Assembly: GCA_002240395.1 (NCBI GenBank)
Contig: CP016836.1
Span: 1-64,000, forward strand
Direction of reading: 5' to 3'
DNA from: Xanthomonas citri pv. mangiferaeindicae
GTDB taxonomy: Bacteria > Pseudomonadota > Gammaproteobacteria > Xanthomonadales > Xanthomonadaceae
Length of the DNA stretch: 64,000 bases
Part shown: in pieces, positions 18,177-26,859 of the stretch
How the letters are laid out: every line of letters starts with the position of its first letter
Position numbering within the stretch: the stretch's first letter is position 1
Notes under the pieces: generated by a model
What the model saw: only the letters and a program-made list of their open reading frames with translations
Told to the model about the DNA's origin: nothing
Databases searched by the model: none
Translations under genes and position numbers: made by a program

Positions 18177-18217
18177 GATTGACCTCCATGTGTGGGGGAA
18201 ACGTCCTTCGATCCGCT

Positions 18218-18631
18218 TCAGGCGGCGCAAGACGCGAGAGATCGCGTTCGACCGCAGATTGCGCTGCAACACCAAGCACGGATCGTCAGCTTGTTGCAGC
18301 ACGTAACGTCGACAGCGTCCGCTCCTCGACCGGGGGTAACGGCGCCTGCAGCCTGCCCGCATTCGTCCAGGCAGACATGCTGCGCGGCATGCCGGCGCCC
18401 GCGAGCGCGTCTGAACTCGATTATCAAGTTCTGTGCAATCCGATACATCAGGCGCGTATGGCTTTCGATGTCAGGATTCTCCCGATACGACAGTAGGCGA
18501 ACGAGCGTTTCCTGGGTCAGATCTTCGAGCACATCCGCTTGGCGAACGCGACGACGCAAGTACGTCAGGCAATCCCGACGCAAGCCCGGCACCGCGGCAT
18601 CGAACCGCGCCCGCACCCTGGCGCTAGTCAT
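18218..18631 (-). CDS. ECF sigma factor-like protein, region 2 only or frameshifted in region 4
   Basis: Residues 1-80 match sigma-70 region 2 of ECF factors: LEDLTQETLVRLLSYRENPDIESHTRLMYRIAQNLIIEFRRARGRRHA. After that the frame becomes cysteine-rich and unconvincing (DVTCCNKLTIRAWCC) and stops at 18218. A more sigma-like stretch (LVLQRNLRSNAISRVLRRLKRIEGRF) lies in another frame over 18190-18280, which stays open into gene A. So this is either a frameshifted two-domain sigma factor or a genuine 137-aa region-2 protein. Start ATG 18631 overlaps the stop of gene B (ATGACTAG), so the two are translationally coupled. Confidence 0.65.
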   Translation of the reverse strand: MTSARVRARFDAAVPGLRRDCLTYLRRRVRQADVLEDLTQETLVRLLSYRENPDIESHTRLMYRIAQNLIIEFRRARGRRHAAQHVCLDECGQAAGAVTPGRGADAVDVTCCNKLTIRAWCCSAICGRTRSLASCAA

Positions 18632-19082
18632 CGTCCTTGTCAGGCGAACCGGGCCCATCGGCCAGCACCTGGCGGATCCTGTCGAAATAGCTGTCCTCCA
18701 GCACACGCTCCAGTTCTTCGCGCGTGCGCGCCTCCGACAGGCGGCGCCGCAACTCGTTCTCCCTGACCGAACGCGACTTGCGGCTATCGACATCGCAGCT
18801 GGCCGCTGGGTCGACCGTGACGTTCATTCCAAGCCGCTGCGCGCCTACCGTGTCCAGAATCTCCTGCGCCTCGAGCCCGGCGCGAAAGACCGCGTGCCCG
18901 AGCGTGGACACCGTGTGTTCCTGCAGGAGGGGGACATCCCCCATCGCGAGTACATCACCCAGGGCGGTGATCGATTGCAGCAAGTGGTCGAGTCGATCCA
19001 CCTGATCCAGCGTGACCCCAGCCACCATCCGTTGCGTTGTCATGTCGGCGAGCTTCCTGTGCAGTGAGTCCAGAGAAGTCAT
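18624..19082 (-). CDS. XAC0095-like protein, short paralogue B
   Basis: 152 aa if started at ATG 19082; ATG 19133 or GTG 19154 are alternatives. It carries only the second XAC0095-like block (GVTLDQVDRLDHLLQSITALGDVLAMG...STLGHAVFRAGLEAQEILDTVGAQRLGM). This aligns directly with paralogues A (QTIAAHGDVI) and C (QTLMAHGDVL). The C-terminal 50 residues are a charged helix (ENELRRRLSEARTREELERVLEDSYFDRI) absent from the other two. The stop overlaps the start of the ECF-sigma-like gene. A charged helix coupled to a sigma factor would suit an anti-sigma or sigma-binding role, but that is inference. Confidence 0.72.
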   Translation of the reverse strand: MTSLDSLHRKLADMTTQRMVAGVTLDQVDRLDHLLQSITALGDVLAMGDVPLLQEHTVSTLGHAVFRAGLEAQEILDTVGAQRLGMNVTVDPAASCDVDSRKSRSVRENELRRRLSEARTREELERVLEDSYFDRIRQVLADGPGSPDKDDD

Positions 19083-19228
19083 TCCGGGTGTCCCCGCAGA
19101 GGCCACAGGCCGCGCACCCAAATGGCCTGACATGCACTGCGAAGTTTCCGTCACCCTTGATCTGAAGTTTAGATACTCAAAGCCGGGCGCGCAACGTCAA
19201 CGCGGCGCGCCCGGCCCCATCCCCGACT

Positions 19229-19882
19229 TCAGTGCAGCACGGCTCCGTACGTCGGACGCGGCTCACGCACACCCGTGGCCGGCCGCGACGGCGCGTGCAA
19301 CTGCTGCTCCTGCACCTGCTCCAGAATCTCGTGCATCGTGTCGGCGCCTTCCGAGATCGCAAGGCCCAGCGTCGAGATCGTGGCGTCAGCCAGATCGTCC
19401 TCATGACCGGACGCCAGCACATCGCCATGCGCCATCAGCGTCTGCACCAGACGGTCCAGCGCATCCGCCTGGTCGATGGTCACGCCGAACACGAAGTCGT
19501 CCGGCACATCAAACGGCTCCGCTGCGCGTGCCTTGGCGTAAGCGCCCCTGGTCGCCTCTTGCGGCGTGTCATCGGCATGCGTGGCCTCGTCAGATTCGAG
19601 ATCCTCCGGCGGCGTGTACGCATCCTGCCGCGCCTCCCGCGACGAGCGCCACGTCATCGCGTCGAGCACCTGATCGGCCTGCTCGGCCAACAGCGTCAGG
19701 CAGGTGGCCACATCGCCGCCACGCACCTGCGGGATGCCTTGCTCCTCATCGGCCAGCGAGCGCGGCTGCGCCAGTTCCGACAAGAACTGCATATGCTCGA
19801 TCAGCTGCCGCAGCCGCGTGCGGCTGTCTTCCGGTACGAAGTAGCCAGGCTGATTCTGATCATCATGGTCATGCTTGGACAT
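19229..19882 (-). CDS. XAC0095-like protein, paralogue C (first gene of operon)
   Basis: 217 aa, soluble, function unknown. The N-terminal block (GYFVPEDSRTRLRQLIEHMQFLSELAQPRS...CLTLLAEQADQVLDAMTW) and second block (FGVTIDQADALDRLVQTLMAHGDVLASGHEDDLADATISTLG...) mirror paralogue A over their full length, ending PRPTYGAVLH against PRPRYGATRV. Start ATG 19882 has GGAGG at a good distance. It is followed by paralogue B after about 75-150 bases depending on B's start. No secretion signal, cysteine motif or transmembrane segment is visible. Confidence 0.82.
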   Translation of the reverse strand: MSKHDHDDQNQPGYFVPEDSRTRLRQLIEHMQFLSELAQPRSLADEEQGIPQVRGGDVATCLTLLAEQADQVLDAMTWRSSREARQDAYTPPEDLESDEATHADDTPQEATRGAYAKARAAEPFDVPDDFVFGVTIDQADALDRLVQTLMAHGDVLASGHEDDLADATISTLGLAISEGADTMHEILEQVQEQQLHAPSRPATGVREPRPTYGAVLH

Positions 19883-20239
19883 CGCGTTTGCCTCCATTCC
19901 ATGGGAAGTGCCCCGCCACCGCGCACGGTGGACGGGAAGTCGGGAGGCTCGAAACCGCGTATAGCCGGCGGGCTTATTCCCCTTACGGGTGTTGTATTCA
20001 CCGCCCTCCCGACGCAGACATCGCGCCGGTTGCACCCGCGAACGTCACAGGCACAAAAAACCCACCGGTTTTTCGGAGGTGGGTACCGCTATACGAGGAG
20101 TTTCGAGGCTCCGTGGATGAGCCTGCTACTGAAAGGACAGGATGTCAAGCCCTGAATTTACTGTTTTTCTTTTCTCAATACCCAGTGCGATTACCCAGCA
20201 AAACAGCCGATCAGTATGACGGTCAATCTCCAGCCCGAC
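19883..20239. other. Intergenic region with minus-strand terminator
   Basis: These 357 bases lie between the start of paralogue C and the stop of the DUF429 gene, both on the minus strand. The part from 20140 to 20230 is noticeably AT-rich. The promoter of the XAC0095-like operon must be between 19883 and 20055, but I cannot identify one confidently. No tRNA or small gene is evident. Confidence 0.5.
20055..20084 (-). terminator. Intrinsic terminator downstream of the DUF429 gene
   Basis: On the minus strand: ACCCACC, an 11-base loop, GGTGGGT, then TTTTTT. A classical stem plus T-run about 155 bases beyond the DUF429 stop. It isolates that gene from the downstream XAC0095-like operon. Confidence 0.8.
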
Positions 20240-20944
20240 TCAGTACCAAATCGCCATCGGCAGCCCGACCGCATCCCGGCCCGGCGGTGACGGTAGCGAA
20301 CACGCAACACCCGCCGCAATGCGCTCGGCGCTCCACAGCGCGGCCACTGCATCCAGCACGTCATCACGGGCCGCCATGCGCCGCGGCACCGCGGCCGACA
20401 GCGCCTCGACCTGCGTGCCGTAGACCGCCGACAACAATTGCATCCGGAGTGCGGCACCCGCCTCCGATTTCTTGCCAGCCGCCAAGCCAACGCCGCCATT
20501 CAACGCCGCGAACGACACCTCGGGATGCACTTCGTGCACCACCGCACGTGCATGGGCCTAGCTCTGGAGCACCGTGTCCCAGGCGCGGACCTTCGCCAGC
20601 AAACCGAACGCCTGCGCGCCGAATCCGCGCCCGTCGATCGCCCGGTGCCGTCGGGAAGCCTCGCGCTGGCTGGCCGCATCCAGAATGCCCCGCACCGGCG
20701 CCGAGAACACGCTGCAGGCACGGCGCCCGCCCACGAACCGGCGCGCCAGGCTGTCCACCGGACGCGCGCCATGCTCGGCCAAGCCGATCGGCACGTCCAC
20801 CGCCACCACCCGGGCCTGCCGATGGGCATCCACAAGCGCCCGTGGACTGGTGTACACCGCGAAGACGAACTCCGCACCTGCACGCCAGACGGCGACCCAG
20901 CCGGCGCCCGCACCATCCACCCCCACGCAGTCCATTGGTCGCAT
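20240..20944 (-). pseudogene. DUF429 family protein, interrupted by one in-frame amber codon
   Basis: DUF429 proteins have an RNase H-like fold and are predicted nucleases. The N-terminal part shows GVDGAGAGWVAVW and VVAVDVPIGLAEHGARPVD; the C-terminal part shows EVHPEVSFAALNGG and KKSEAG. Both halves lie in the same frame but are separated by a TAG at 20558-20560 (VLQS, stop, AHARAVVHEVHPE). One substitution would restore a 234-aa protein. Unlike the other breaks in this window this is not an indel. Either a real nonsense mutation or a base-call error; re-initiation at 20542 is conceivable. Confidence 0.7.
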
Positions 20945-21001
20945 CCTCGCCCGCCGCCGACCCGCCTATACTGCCAGCCAACAGGGAACGGACCTCACTG
21001 C

Positions 21002-21352
21002 TTGAGCCAGGACATCAAGGCCCTCCAGGCCGCATTGCGTGCCTTCGCCCAGGCGCGCGACTGGGAGCAGTTCCATAGCCCCAAGAATCTCGCGGCCTCG
21101 CTATCGATCGAGGCCGCTGAAGTGCTGGAGCACTTCCAGTGGCTCACCGACGCGCAGAGTCGCCAGCTCGATGCCGAGCGCACGGCGCAGGTGGCCGACG
21201 AGATCGCCGATGTGCTGCTCTATCTGCTGCAACTGGCCGACAAGCTGGGCATCGACCCCCTGACCGCCGCACGCGACAAGCTCGCCCGCAATGCCGAGCG
21301 CTATCCCGTCGAGCGCGCCAAGGGCAGCAGCGCCAAGTACACCGAGATCTAA
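21002..21352 (+). CDS. MazG-like nucleotide pyrophosphohydrolase
   Basis: 116-aa all-alpha NTP pyrophosphatase of the MazG-like/RS21-C6 group, which hydrolyses non-canonical or excess (d)NTPs to NMP and PPi. The metal-binding pattern is complete: EAAEVLEHFQW (ExxE) and DEIADVLLYLLQLAD (ExxD) plus a C-terminal NAERYPVERAKG. It starts at TTG 21002, since no ATG is in frame in the right place. The DUF2075 gene follows after 29 bases, so they form one unit. MazG-like enzymes occur in stress response and in several phage-defence settings. Confidence 0.9.
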   Translation: MSQDIKALQAALRAFAQARDWEQFHSPKNLAASLSIEAAEVLEHFQWLTDAQSRQLDAERTAQVADEIADVLLYLLQLADKLGIDPLTAARDKLARNAERYPVERAKGSSAKYTEI

Positions 21353-21381
21353 CCACAGGCCTACCGGGGGGAACCGGCCGC

Positions 21382-23241
21382 GTGATCGTTTACCAGTCCA
21401 CCAAACAGCAGTTCCTCGACGACAGCGACAACCGCGACATCGAGGACCTGATCCGCGATGCCTACCTGCAAAAGACCGGGCGCTACGCCAGCGAGAGCGA
21501 GTCCCGCGCCTGGCACGGGTCATTGCGCGAGATGGCACGCGTGCTGCGCGACCGCCAGATTCCCGATGACACCGGCGTCGGCGTCGAGTTCGGCATTCCT
21601 CAAAGCGGCAAGCGCATCGATTTCATCCTCTCCGGCCATGCCGAGAACGGCACGCCGCATGTGGTGATCGTGGAGCTCAAACAGTGGTCGAGCGCCCGAC
21701 TGAGCGGGAAGGACGGCCTCATCGTCGCCAACCGTGGCGGCCGCAGCGAGACCGAAGGCCCGCACCCCAGCTATCAGGCGTGGTCCTACGCTGCCCTGCT
21801 CGACGGCTTCAACGAGGCCGTCTACGACAGCGGCACCGAACTGCGGCCGTGCGCCTACCTGCACAACTACCGCGATGACGGCGTCATCCGGCACCCGCAT
21901 TACGCTCCCTACCTCGACAAGGCACCGCTGTTCCTGCGGGGCGACGATGAGCTGGAGCGACTGCGCGCGTTCATCCGTCAGCACGTGCGCAAGGGCGATA
22001 ACGGCGCCCTGCTCTACCAGATCGAGAACGGCCGCATCCGTCCCCCCAAGATGCTGGCCGACAGCGTCGTCAAGATGCTCAAGGGCAATCGCGAGTTTGT
22101 GCTGATCGACGACCAGAAGGTGGTCTACGAGACCTGCCTGGCGCGGTCTGTGGAAGCCAGCCCCGAGCGCAAGCAAGTGGTCATCGTCAAAGGTGGCCCG
22201 GGCACCGGTAAATCCGTGGTGGCGGTGAACCTCTTAGTCGAACTGACCAAGCGCGGCCTGCTGACCCAATACGTCTCCAAGAACGCGGCCCCTCGCGCGG
22301 TCTACGCGCAGAAGCTGGCCGGTCACCTGCGCAAAGCCGAGATCAGTGCGCTGTTCTCGGGCTCCGGGCGGTTCCACGCCGCCGAGCCCCATGTCTTCGA
22401 CACGCTGATCGTGGACGAAGCCCACCGCCTCAACGCCAAGAGCGGCCTGTACGGCAACCTCGGCCAGAACCAGGTGATGGAACTGATCCGCAGCGCCAAA
22501 TGCACGATCTTCTTCGTCGACGACGACCAGATCGTGACCCTGGCCGACATCGGACACACGAACGAACTCGTCCAGTGGGCCAACGCCGCCGGCGCCCAGG
22601 TCACGATGCTGGAACTGGCCTCGCAGTTCCGCTGCAGCGGCTCGGACGGCTATATCGCCTGGCTCGACGACTGGCTGGGCCTGCGCGAGACCGCCAACCC
22701 GGACTTCGACCGCGATGCCTTCGACTTCCGCATCGTTGATTCACCGGTCGAACTGCACGACCTGATCCGAGAGAAAAACAAGGTCAACAACAAGTCGCGC
22801 GTCGTGGCGGGCTACTGCTGGGACTGGAACAGCAAGAAGAACCCGAACGCCGACGACATTGTGATCCCGGCGTTCGACTACCGCGCGCAATGGAACCTGA
22901 CGAAGGACGAAAGCCTCTGGATCGTCGCCGATGGTTCCGTCGAACAGGTCGGTTGCATCCACACCTGTCAGGGCCTGGAGCTGGACTACGTCGGCGTGAT
23001 CATCGGCCCCGACCTGCAATCACGCGACGGCCAGCTCGTCACCGCCCCCGAGCACCGCTCGCGCATGGACCGCTCGATTCGCGGTTACAAGACGCTGATG
23101 AGGCAGGACCCCGAGGCCACACGGGAGCGGGTAGATCAAATCATCCGCAACACCTATAAGACGCTGATGAGCCGGGGGATGAAGGGGTGTTATGTGTATG
23201 CGACGGATGTGGAAATCGAATCACCGCGTAATTATCTGTGA
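21382..23241 (+). CDS. DUF2075 P-loop NTPase (helicase-like, Schlafen-group) protein
   Basis: 619 aa. An N-terminal domain with GVEFGIPQSGKRIDFILSG and HVVIVELKQW looks like a restriction-endonuclease-like core (D and ExK). It is followed by Walker A GGPGTGKS (residues 271-278), Walker B LIVDEAHRL and a helicase-type sensor region (FFVDDDQIV, SQFRCSGSD). A C-terminal QVGCIHTCQGLELDYVGVIIG is the UvrD-like motif of DUF2075. The GTG start at 21382 follows the MazG-like gene. Function is unproven; a nuclease-ATPase acting on nucleic acid is the simplest reading, and the context suggests defence. Confidence 0.88.
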   Translation: MIVYQSTKQQFLDDSDNRDIEDLIRDAYLQKTGRYASESESRAWHGSLREMARVLRDRQIPDDTGVGVEFGIPQSGKRIDFILSGHAENGTPHVVIVELKQWSSARLSGKDGLIVANRGGRSETEGPHPSYQAWSYAALLDGFNEAVYDSGTELRPCAYLHNYRDDGVIRHPHYAPYLDKAPLFLRGDDELERLRAFIRQHVRKGDNGALLYQIENGRIRPPKMLADSVVKMLKGNREFVLIDDQKVVYETCLARSVEASPERKQVVIVKGGPGTGKSVVAVNLLVELTKRGLLTQYVSKNAAPRAVYAQKLAGHLRKAEISALFSGSGRFHAAEPHVFDTLIVDEAHRLNAKSGLYGNLGQNQVMELIRSAKCTIFFVDDDQIVTLADIGHTNELVQWANAAGAQVTMLELASQFRCSGSDGYIAWLDDWLGLRETANPDFDRDAFDFRIVDSPVELHDLIREKNKVNNKSRVVAGYCWDWNSKKNPNADDIVIPAFDYRAQWNLTKDESLWIVADGSVEQVGCIHTCQGLELDYVGVIIGPDLQSRDGQLVTAPEHRSRMDRSIRGYKTLMRQDPEATRERVDQIIRNTYKTLMSRGMKGCYVYATDVEIESPRNYL

Positions 23242-23308
23242 TGATAGCTTTCGGCCAGAAACGCACACTCCAATTTCTACTGTTTACCATGCAATTATAG
23301 CCCCCCCC

Positions 23309-23339
23309 TGGACGCCATAAGCCTGGCGCCTACTTTTTT
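23309..23339 (+). terminator. Probable terminator after the DUF2075 gene
   Basis: A short hairpin CGCCA, TAAGCC, TGGCG with flanking G-C pairs is followed by TACTTTTTT. It is preceded by a run of eight C. It lies about 70 bases after the stop and before the helicase gene, so the helicase is probably transcribed separately. Confidence 0.5.
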
Positions 23340-23471
23340 CGGGAAGAATCAGAAACCAAGCTATGCCTACTTCCATTCCTTGCTTTTACTGGCAGAATGT
23401 AACTTCGCGCGGATCGCATTCATCGAGACGGACCGCACGCCGCCGGAAGCTGGTTTCATAGGAGAAAGCAA

Positions 23472-26417
23472 ATGGATGTTGATGCCGATTTTTACCGCGA
23501 TAACTTGGTTTACCGCAGCTGGGCCGATCACAGCCTAAATTTCGCTATCGAAGGACCAGCCAATGGGTTCACTGGATTCCGAAAGCCTCAACGAGCTGCT
23601 GCGTTTTCTGTTTTCTCACATCTCGATTCTGAACCCGAAGTGCCAGGGATAGTTGTTATGCCTACCGGCACGGGAAAAACGGACGCGATATTCGCAATCA
23701 TCATAGCGGGACGCTTCAAACGCACACTTCTTATCGTGCCATCTGATGCGCTTCGAACCCAGATAGGCGATCGATTGACCAGCTTGCAACGCCTACGGGC
23801 AATAGATGCAATTTCCGACGAAATTATTTCACCGATCGTCCATCGCATCGATGGTCACGATGCCGCAGTCGACGTGCAAGCCATCGCAGCCTCAAACGTC
23901 ATCATCGCGACGCCTGCCGCGCTGGCCCAACTCGATAACAACGAACTGGAAGCCTTTGCAGCGCACTTCAGCCATCTCATCTTTGACGAGGCTCACCACG
24001 CTGCCGCCGTGACGTGGGAACGCATTCGAAACGCTTTTGGATCTAAACCAGCCATCTACTTCACTGCAACGCCGTTCCGCCTCGACCAGCAACGGCTAGA
24101 AGGCAAAATTATCTTCAACTATAGCCTGAGCCAAGCGCAGCGAGACAATTACTTCCAGAAAATTGATTTCTTCCCTGTTCGTGAATATTTAGCCAGCGAG
24201 ATTGATCGAACCATTGCATCTAAGGCCATTGAGCTACTAACCAACGACCTAGAAGCCGGGTTTGACCACATTCTAATGGCGCGATGCTCCAAGATATCTA
24301 AAGCCAATCGGATTATTGAGCTTTACCGCGAGTTGGGACCGGAATTTGAGCCAGTTGTCATTCACAGCAATAGCAATAGAACGAAGCAAAGGGATCTAGA
24401 GCGCATAAGAACTCGGCAAAGTCGTATCGTAGTCTGCGTCGACATGTTCGGCGAGGGCTTTGACTTGCCCGAGCTAAAGATCGCCGCAATACACGACCAG
24501 CATCAAAGCCCAGCGGTCACATTGCAATTTATTGGTCGCCTGACCCGAACCGACACGCGCCTAGGCACCGCGAAGTTCGTTGCCAACATCGCTAACCAGC
24601 GTGCGGACAGCCCCATGAAGCGTCTATTTGAGGAAAGCGCGGATTGGAGTTTGATAATTCGTGAAGTTAGCACTGAACGCATCGGACGGGAACTGCAGCG
24701 CCAGGAATTTGAATCAAGGTTCGAAGGCGATTCTGAGGGAGCAAAAATCTCGGCCCTCAATCCAACACCTAACATCAGCTGCCTTGCATATCGCCTGAGG
24801 AGATCGAGCTGGCAACCCCGTGCTGTAAAAAATCTAGGGTCGCGGAGCGAAGCGCTCCACTTGCACTCGGTAAGCGACGACGAGTCGATTGTAATGGCTG
24901 TGTCCCATGAGACTGCTCCCATTGCCTGGGCCAGAAGCGAATCCATCTATGGCTCGACTTGGCATCTATATCTCGCCTACTACCGGAAAAGCGATTCGAC
25001 CCTCTTCATCTCGTGCACCGGGGACGAACGGCAAACCTCGCGCTTTCAGTCTCTTGTTGCACCGTCTGCACGCCGCATCAACGGCGATGATGTCTTTCGT
25101 ATCATGCACGGAATTAACAGACTGAAGCTACGGAACGTCGGGCTTAGCAGATCTGGTCGTGACGTACGATTTACCATGCACGTTGGGCAAGACGTCAATC
25201 GAGTGATGGAGGACCTTGAGAGTGGTCGGTCTATCAAGTCCAATATTTTCGGCGCCGGATACGCAGACGGGGAGAGCACTACCGCGGGCTGCTCGGCCAA
25301 AGGCAAGCTCTGGAAGATGGATTCCGGCGCTATTAACGATTGGGTTCATTGGTGCGATGTCGTCGCCTCGAAGATCAACAACTCCGCAATCGATACAGCA
25401 GCCATCCTTCGAAACGTCATGCGGGCGGAGAAACTAAATGGCGGTTGGCCTGACGGAATTTTCTTTGCCGATTGGCCGGACGCCCTAGGCATCGATACCG
25501 AAGGACGCTGCGCGATAACCGTAAATGGGGAATCCTACCCCTTGCTGAATACAAAGCTGGGCCAGCCAATCAAGGAAAGCGATGACACTATAGCCATTGC
25601 GTTGTCGGCGATTTTGCCAAACGGCAACGAGCACGATCTGACAACTATTAGGATCCACCTTGATAATTATGGCTACCGGTATTCGAGCGACCGCGCCACT
25701 CTACTTATTGGCAGTAAAGAGCACGATCTCAATGACTACCTGGATCGCGAACGCATGCGATTGCTACAGGCTGACGGCTCCATCCTCATTGGGAACTATC
25801 GCTACTTCACCCACGCCACGCTTAATGTCTTGCTGCCAGACACCCTTCTATCGACTTGGAATTGGGGAAATACTAATATCCATAAAGAATCGATGACCCA
25901 TTCCGCGGACTTCGATTCGGTCCAAGGATTTACGCTTCAGAAGATTTTTGATAGCTACGACATCATTTTCAACGATGACGGCGCCGGTGAGATTGCGGAC
26001 CTTGTCGCAATCCGAGAAGCACCTGACCACATCGCGGTGGATCTCTACCACTGCAAATATTGCGGCATCGGTCAACGACCCGGAGCACGTGTGGACGATG
26101 CGTATGTAGTAGCTGGGCAGGCAAGCAGGTCTGCAAAATGGCTCCACAAGGGCCCCGCGCTCTTCCAGCGCTTGCTAGATCGATATGGCGCGGGCGAAGG
26201 CAGCGGCACCCAACGATTACTAAAGGGAACACCGCTGCAGATCGACATTTTGAGGCTCAAAGCGCGGGATATTGAAATGAGAATGGGGTTCTTCATTGTG
26301 CAGCCTGCTTTTTCTGCGACTGCTGTTACGGACAGTGTAAGGACCGTGCTTGGTACTAGTTACATGTATCTGCGTGATATTGCGAACGTCGACCTGCGAG
26401 TGATCGCTAGCCCTTGA
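23472..26417 (+). CDS. SF2 DEAD/DEAH helicase with nuclease-like C-terminal domain
   Basis: 981 aa. Helicase motifs: I MPTGTGKT (63-70), II DEAH (172-175), III TATPF, and VI QFIGRLTRT (about 352-360). The C-terminal 130 residues carry ADLVAI (D843), VDLYHCKYC (D857, K862) and PGARVDDAYVVAGQASRSAKW. I recall this C-terminus from helicases in defence islands, and it resembles a PD-(D/E)xK nuclease core with a changed acidic position. The gene has a strong AGGAG site. It is visibly more AT-rich, with codon use unlike its neighbours (frequent AAT, TTT, ATA), indicating horizontal transfer. Probable single-gene anti-phage or restriction-like function. Confidence 0.88.
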   Translation: MDVDADFYRDNLVYRSWADHSLNFAIEGPANGFTGFRKPQRAAAFSVFSHLDSEPEVPGIVVMPTGTGKTDAIFAIIIAGRFKRTLLIVPSDALRTQIGDRLTSLQRLRAIDAISDEIISPIVHRIDGHDAAVDVQAIAASNVIIATPAALAQLDNNELEAFAAHFSHLIFDEAHHAAAVTWERIRNAFGSKPAIYFTATPFRLDQQRLEGKIIFNYSLSQAQRDNYFQKIDFFPVREYLASEIDRTIASKAIELLTNDLEAGFDHILMARCSKISKANRIIELYRELGPEFEPVVIHSNSNRTKQRDLERIRTRQSRIVVCVDMFGEGFDLPELKIAAIHDQHQSPAVTLQFIGRLTRTDTRLGTAKFVANIANQRADSPMKRLFEESADWSLIIREVSTERIGRELQRQEFESRFEGDSEGAKISALNPTPNISCLAYRLRRSSWQPRAVKNLGSRSEALHLHSVSDDESIVMAVSHETAPIAWARSESIYGSTWHLYLAYYRKSDSTLFISCTGDERQTSRFQSLVAPSARRINGDDVFRIMHGINRLKLRNVGLSRSGRDVRFTMHVGQDVNRVMEDLESGRSIKSNIFGAGYADGESTTAGCSAKGKLWKMDSGAINDWVHWCDVVASKINNSAIDTAAILRNVMRAEKLNGGWPDGIFFADWPDALGIDTEGRCAITVNGESYPLLNTKLGQPIKESDDTIAIALSAILPNGNEHDLTTIRIHLDNYGYRYSSDRATLLIGSKEHDLNDYLDRERMRLLQADGSILIGNYRYFTHATLNVLLPDTLLSTWNWGNTNIHKESMTHSADFDSVQGFTLQKIFDSYDIIFNDDGAGEIADLVAIREAPDHIAVDLYHCKYCGIGQRPGARVDDAYVVAGQASRSAKWLHKGPALFQRLLDRYGAGEGSGTQRLLKGTPLQIDILRLKARDIEMRMGFFIVQPAFSATAVTDSVRTVLGTSYMYLRDIANVDLRVIASP

Positions 26418-26859
26418 AGCATGGATTGCGCGAGTAGGCGTGGATGTACAATGTCCGCAATAGGTCGACAGCGGACTAACCACCTACGCACTCACGGTGC
26501 CGAGGTAGCGTCACCACCGGACGATGCGCACATCAACATGGAGTGCGACACCCGTCACCTGCTGTTCGCCAGGGCTTTACACGCGCGGAAGTGGCTCCGG
26601 ACACGCGTGTCCGTCCACTCCGCGCCTGTATCGCCAATCAAGACAGCCCGCTTGCCAGGCGCCGTGTGATTCAGAGAGAAGCGCTCAGTCTCAGCCACGC
26701 GTCGATCGGGCGCGGCACCCAAGAACAGGGTCGGGTTTGCATCTGGTAATGCAAGGCTAAAAATCTACTGTCAACCCAAGAAAACCCTACGTTACGTCGA
26801 GCTCTTGGCAGCCCATTCAGCAGTCGCAGCATCATGCACAGCCTTCCTAACTAGCACGA
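26418..26859. other. Gene-poor gap between the helicase and the toxin-antitoxin pair
   Basis: These 442 bases carry several short overlapping frames, none with recognisable features. A 16-base perfect palindrome CGGACACGCGTGTCCG sits at 26598-26613. I see no integrase remnant or attachment-site repeat, although this is the right edge of the AT-rich segment. Confidence 0.4.

Noticed and set aside
23281..23310. Run of eight C upstream of the helicase as a phase-variation tract
   Set aside because: It lies outside any reading frame and downstream of a stop, so slippage would not switch a protein; more likely part of a terminator region or a read error.
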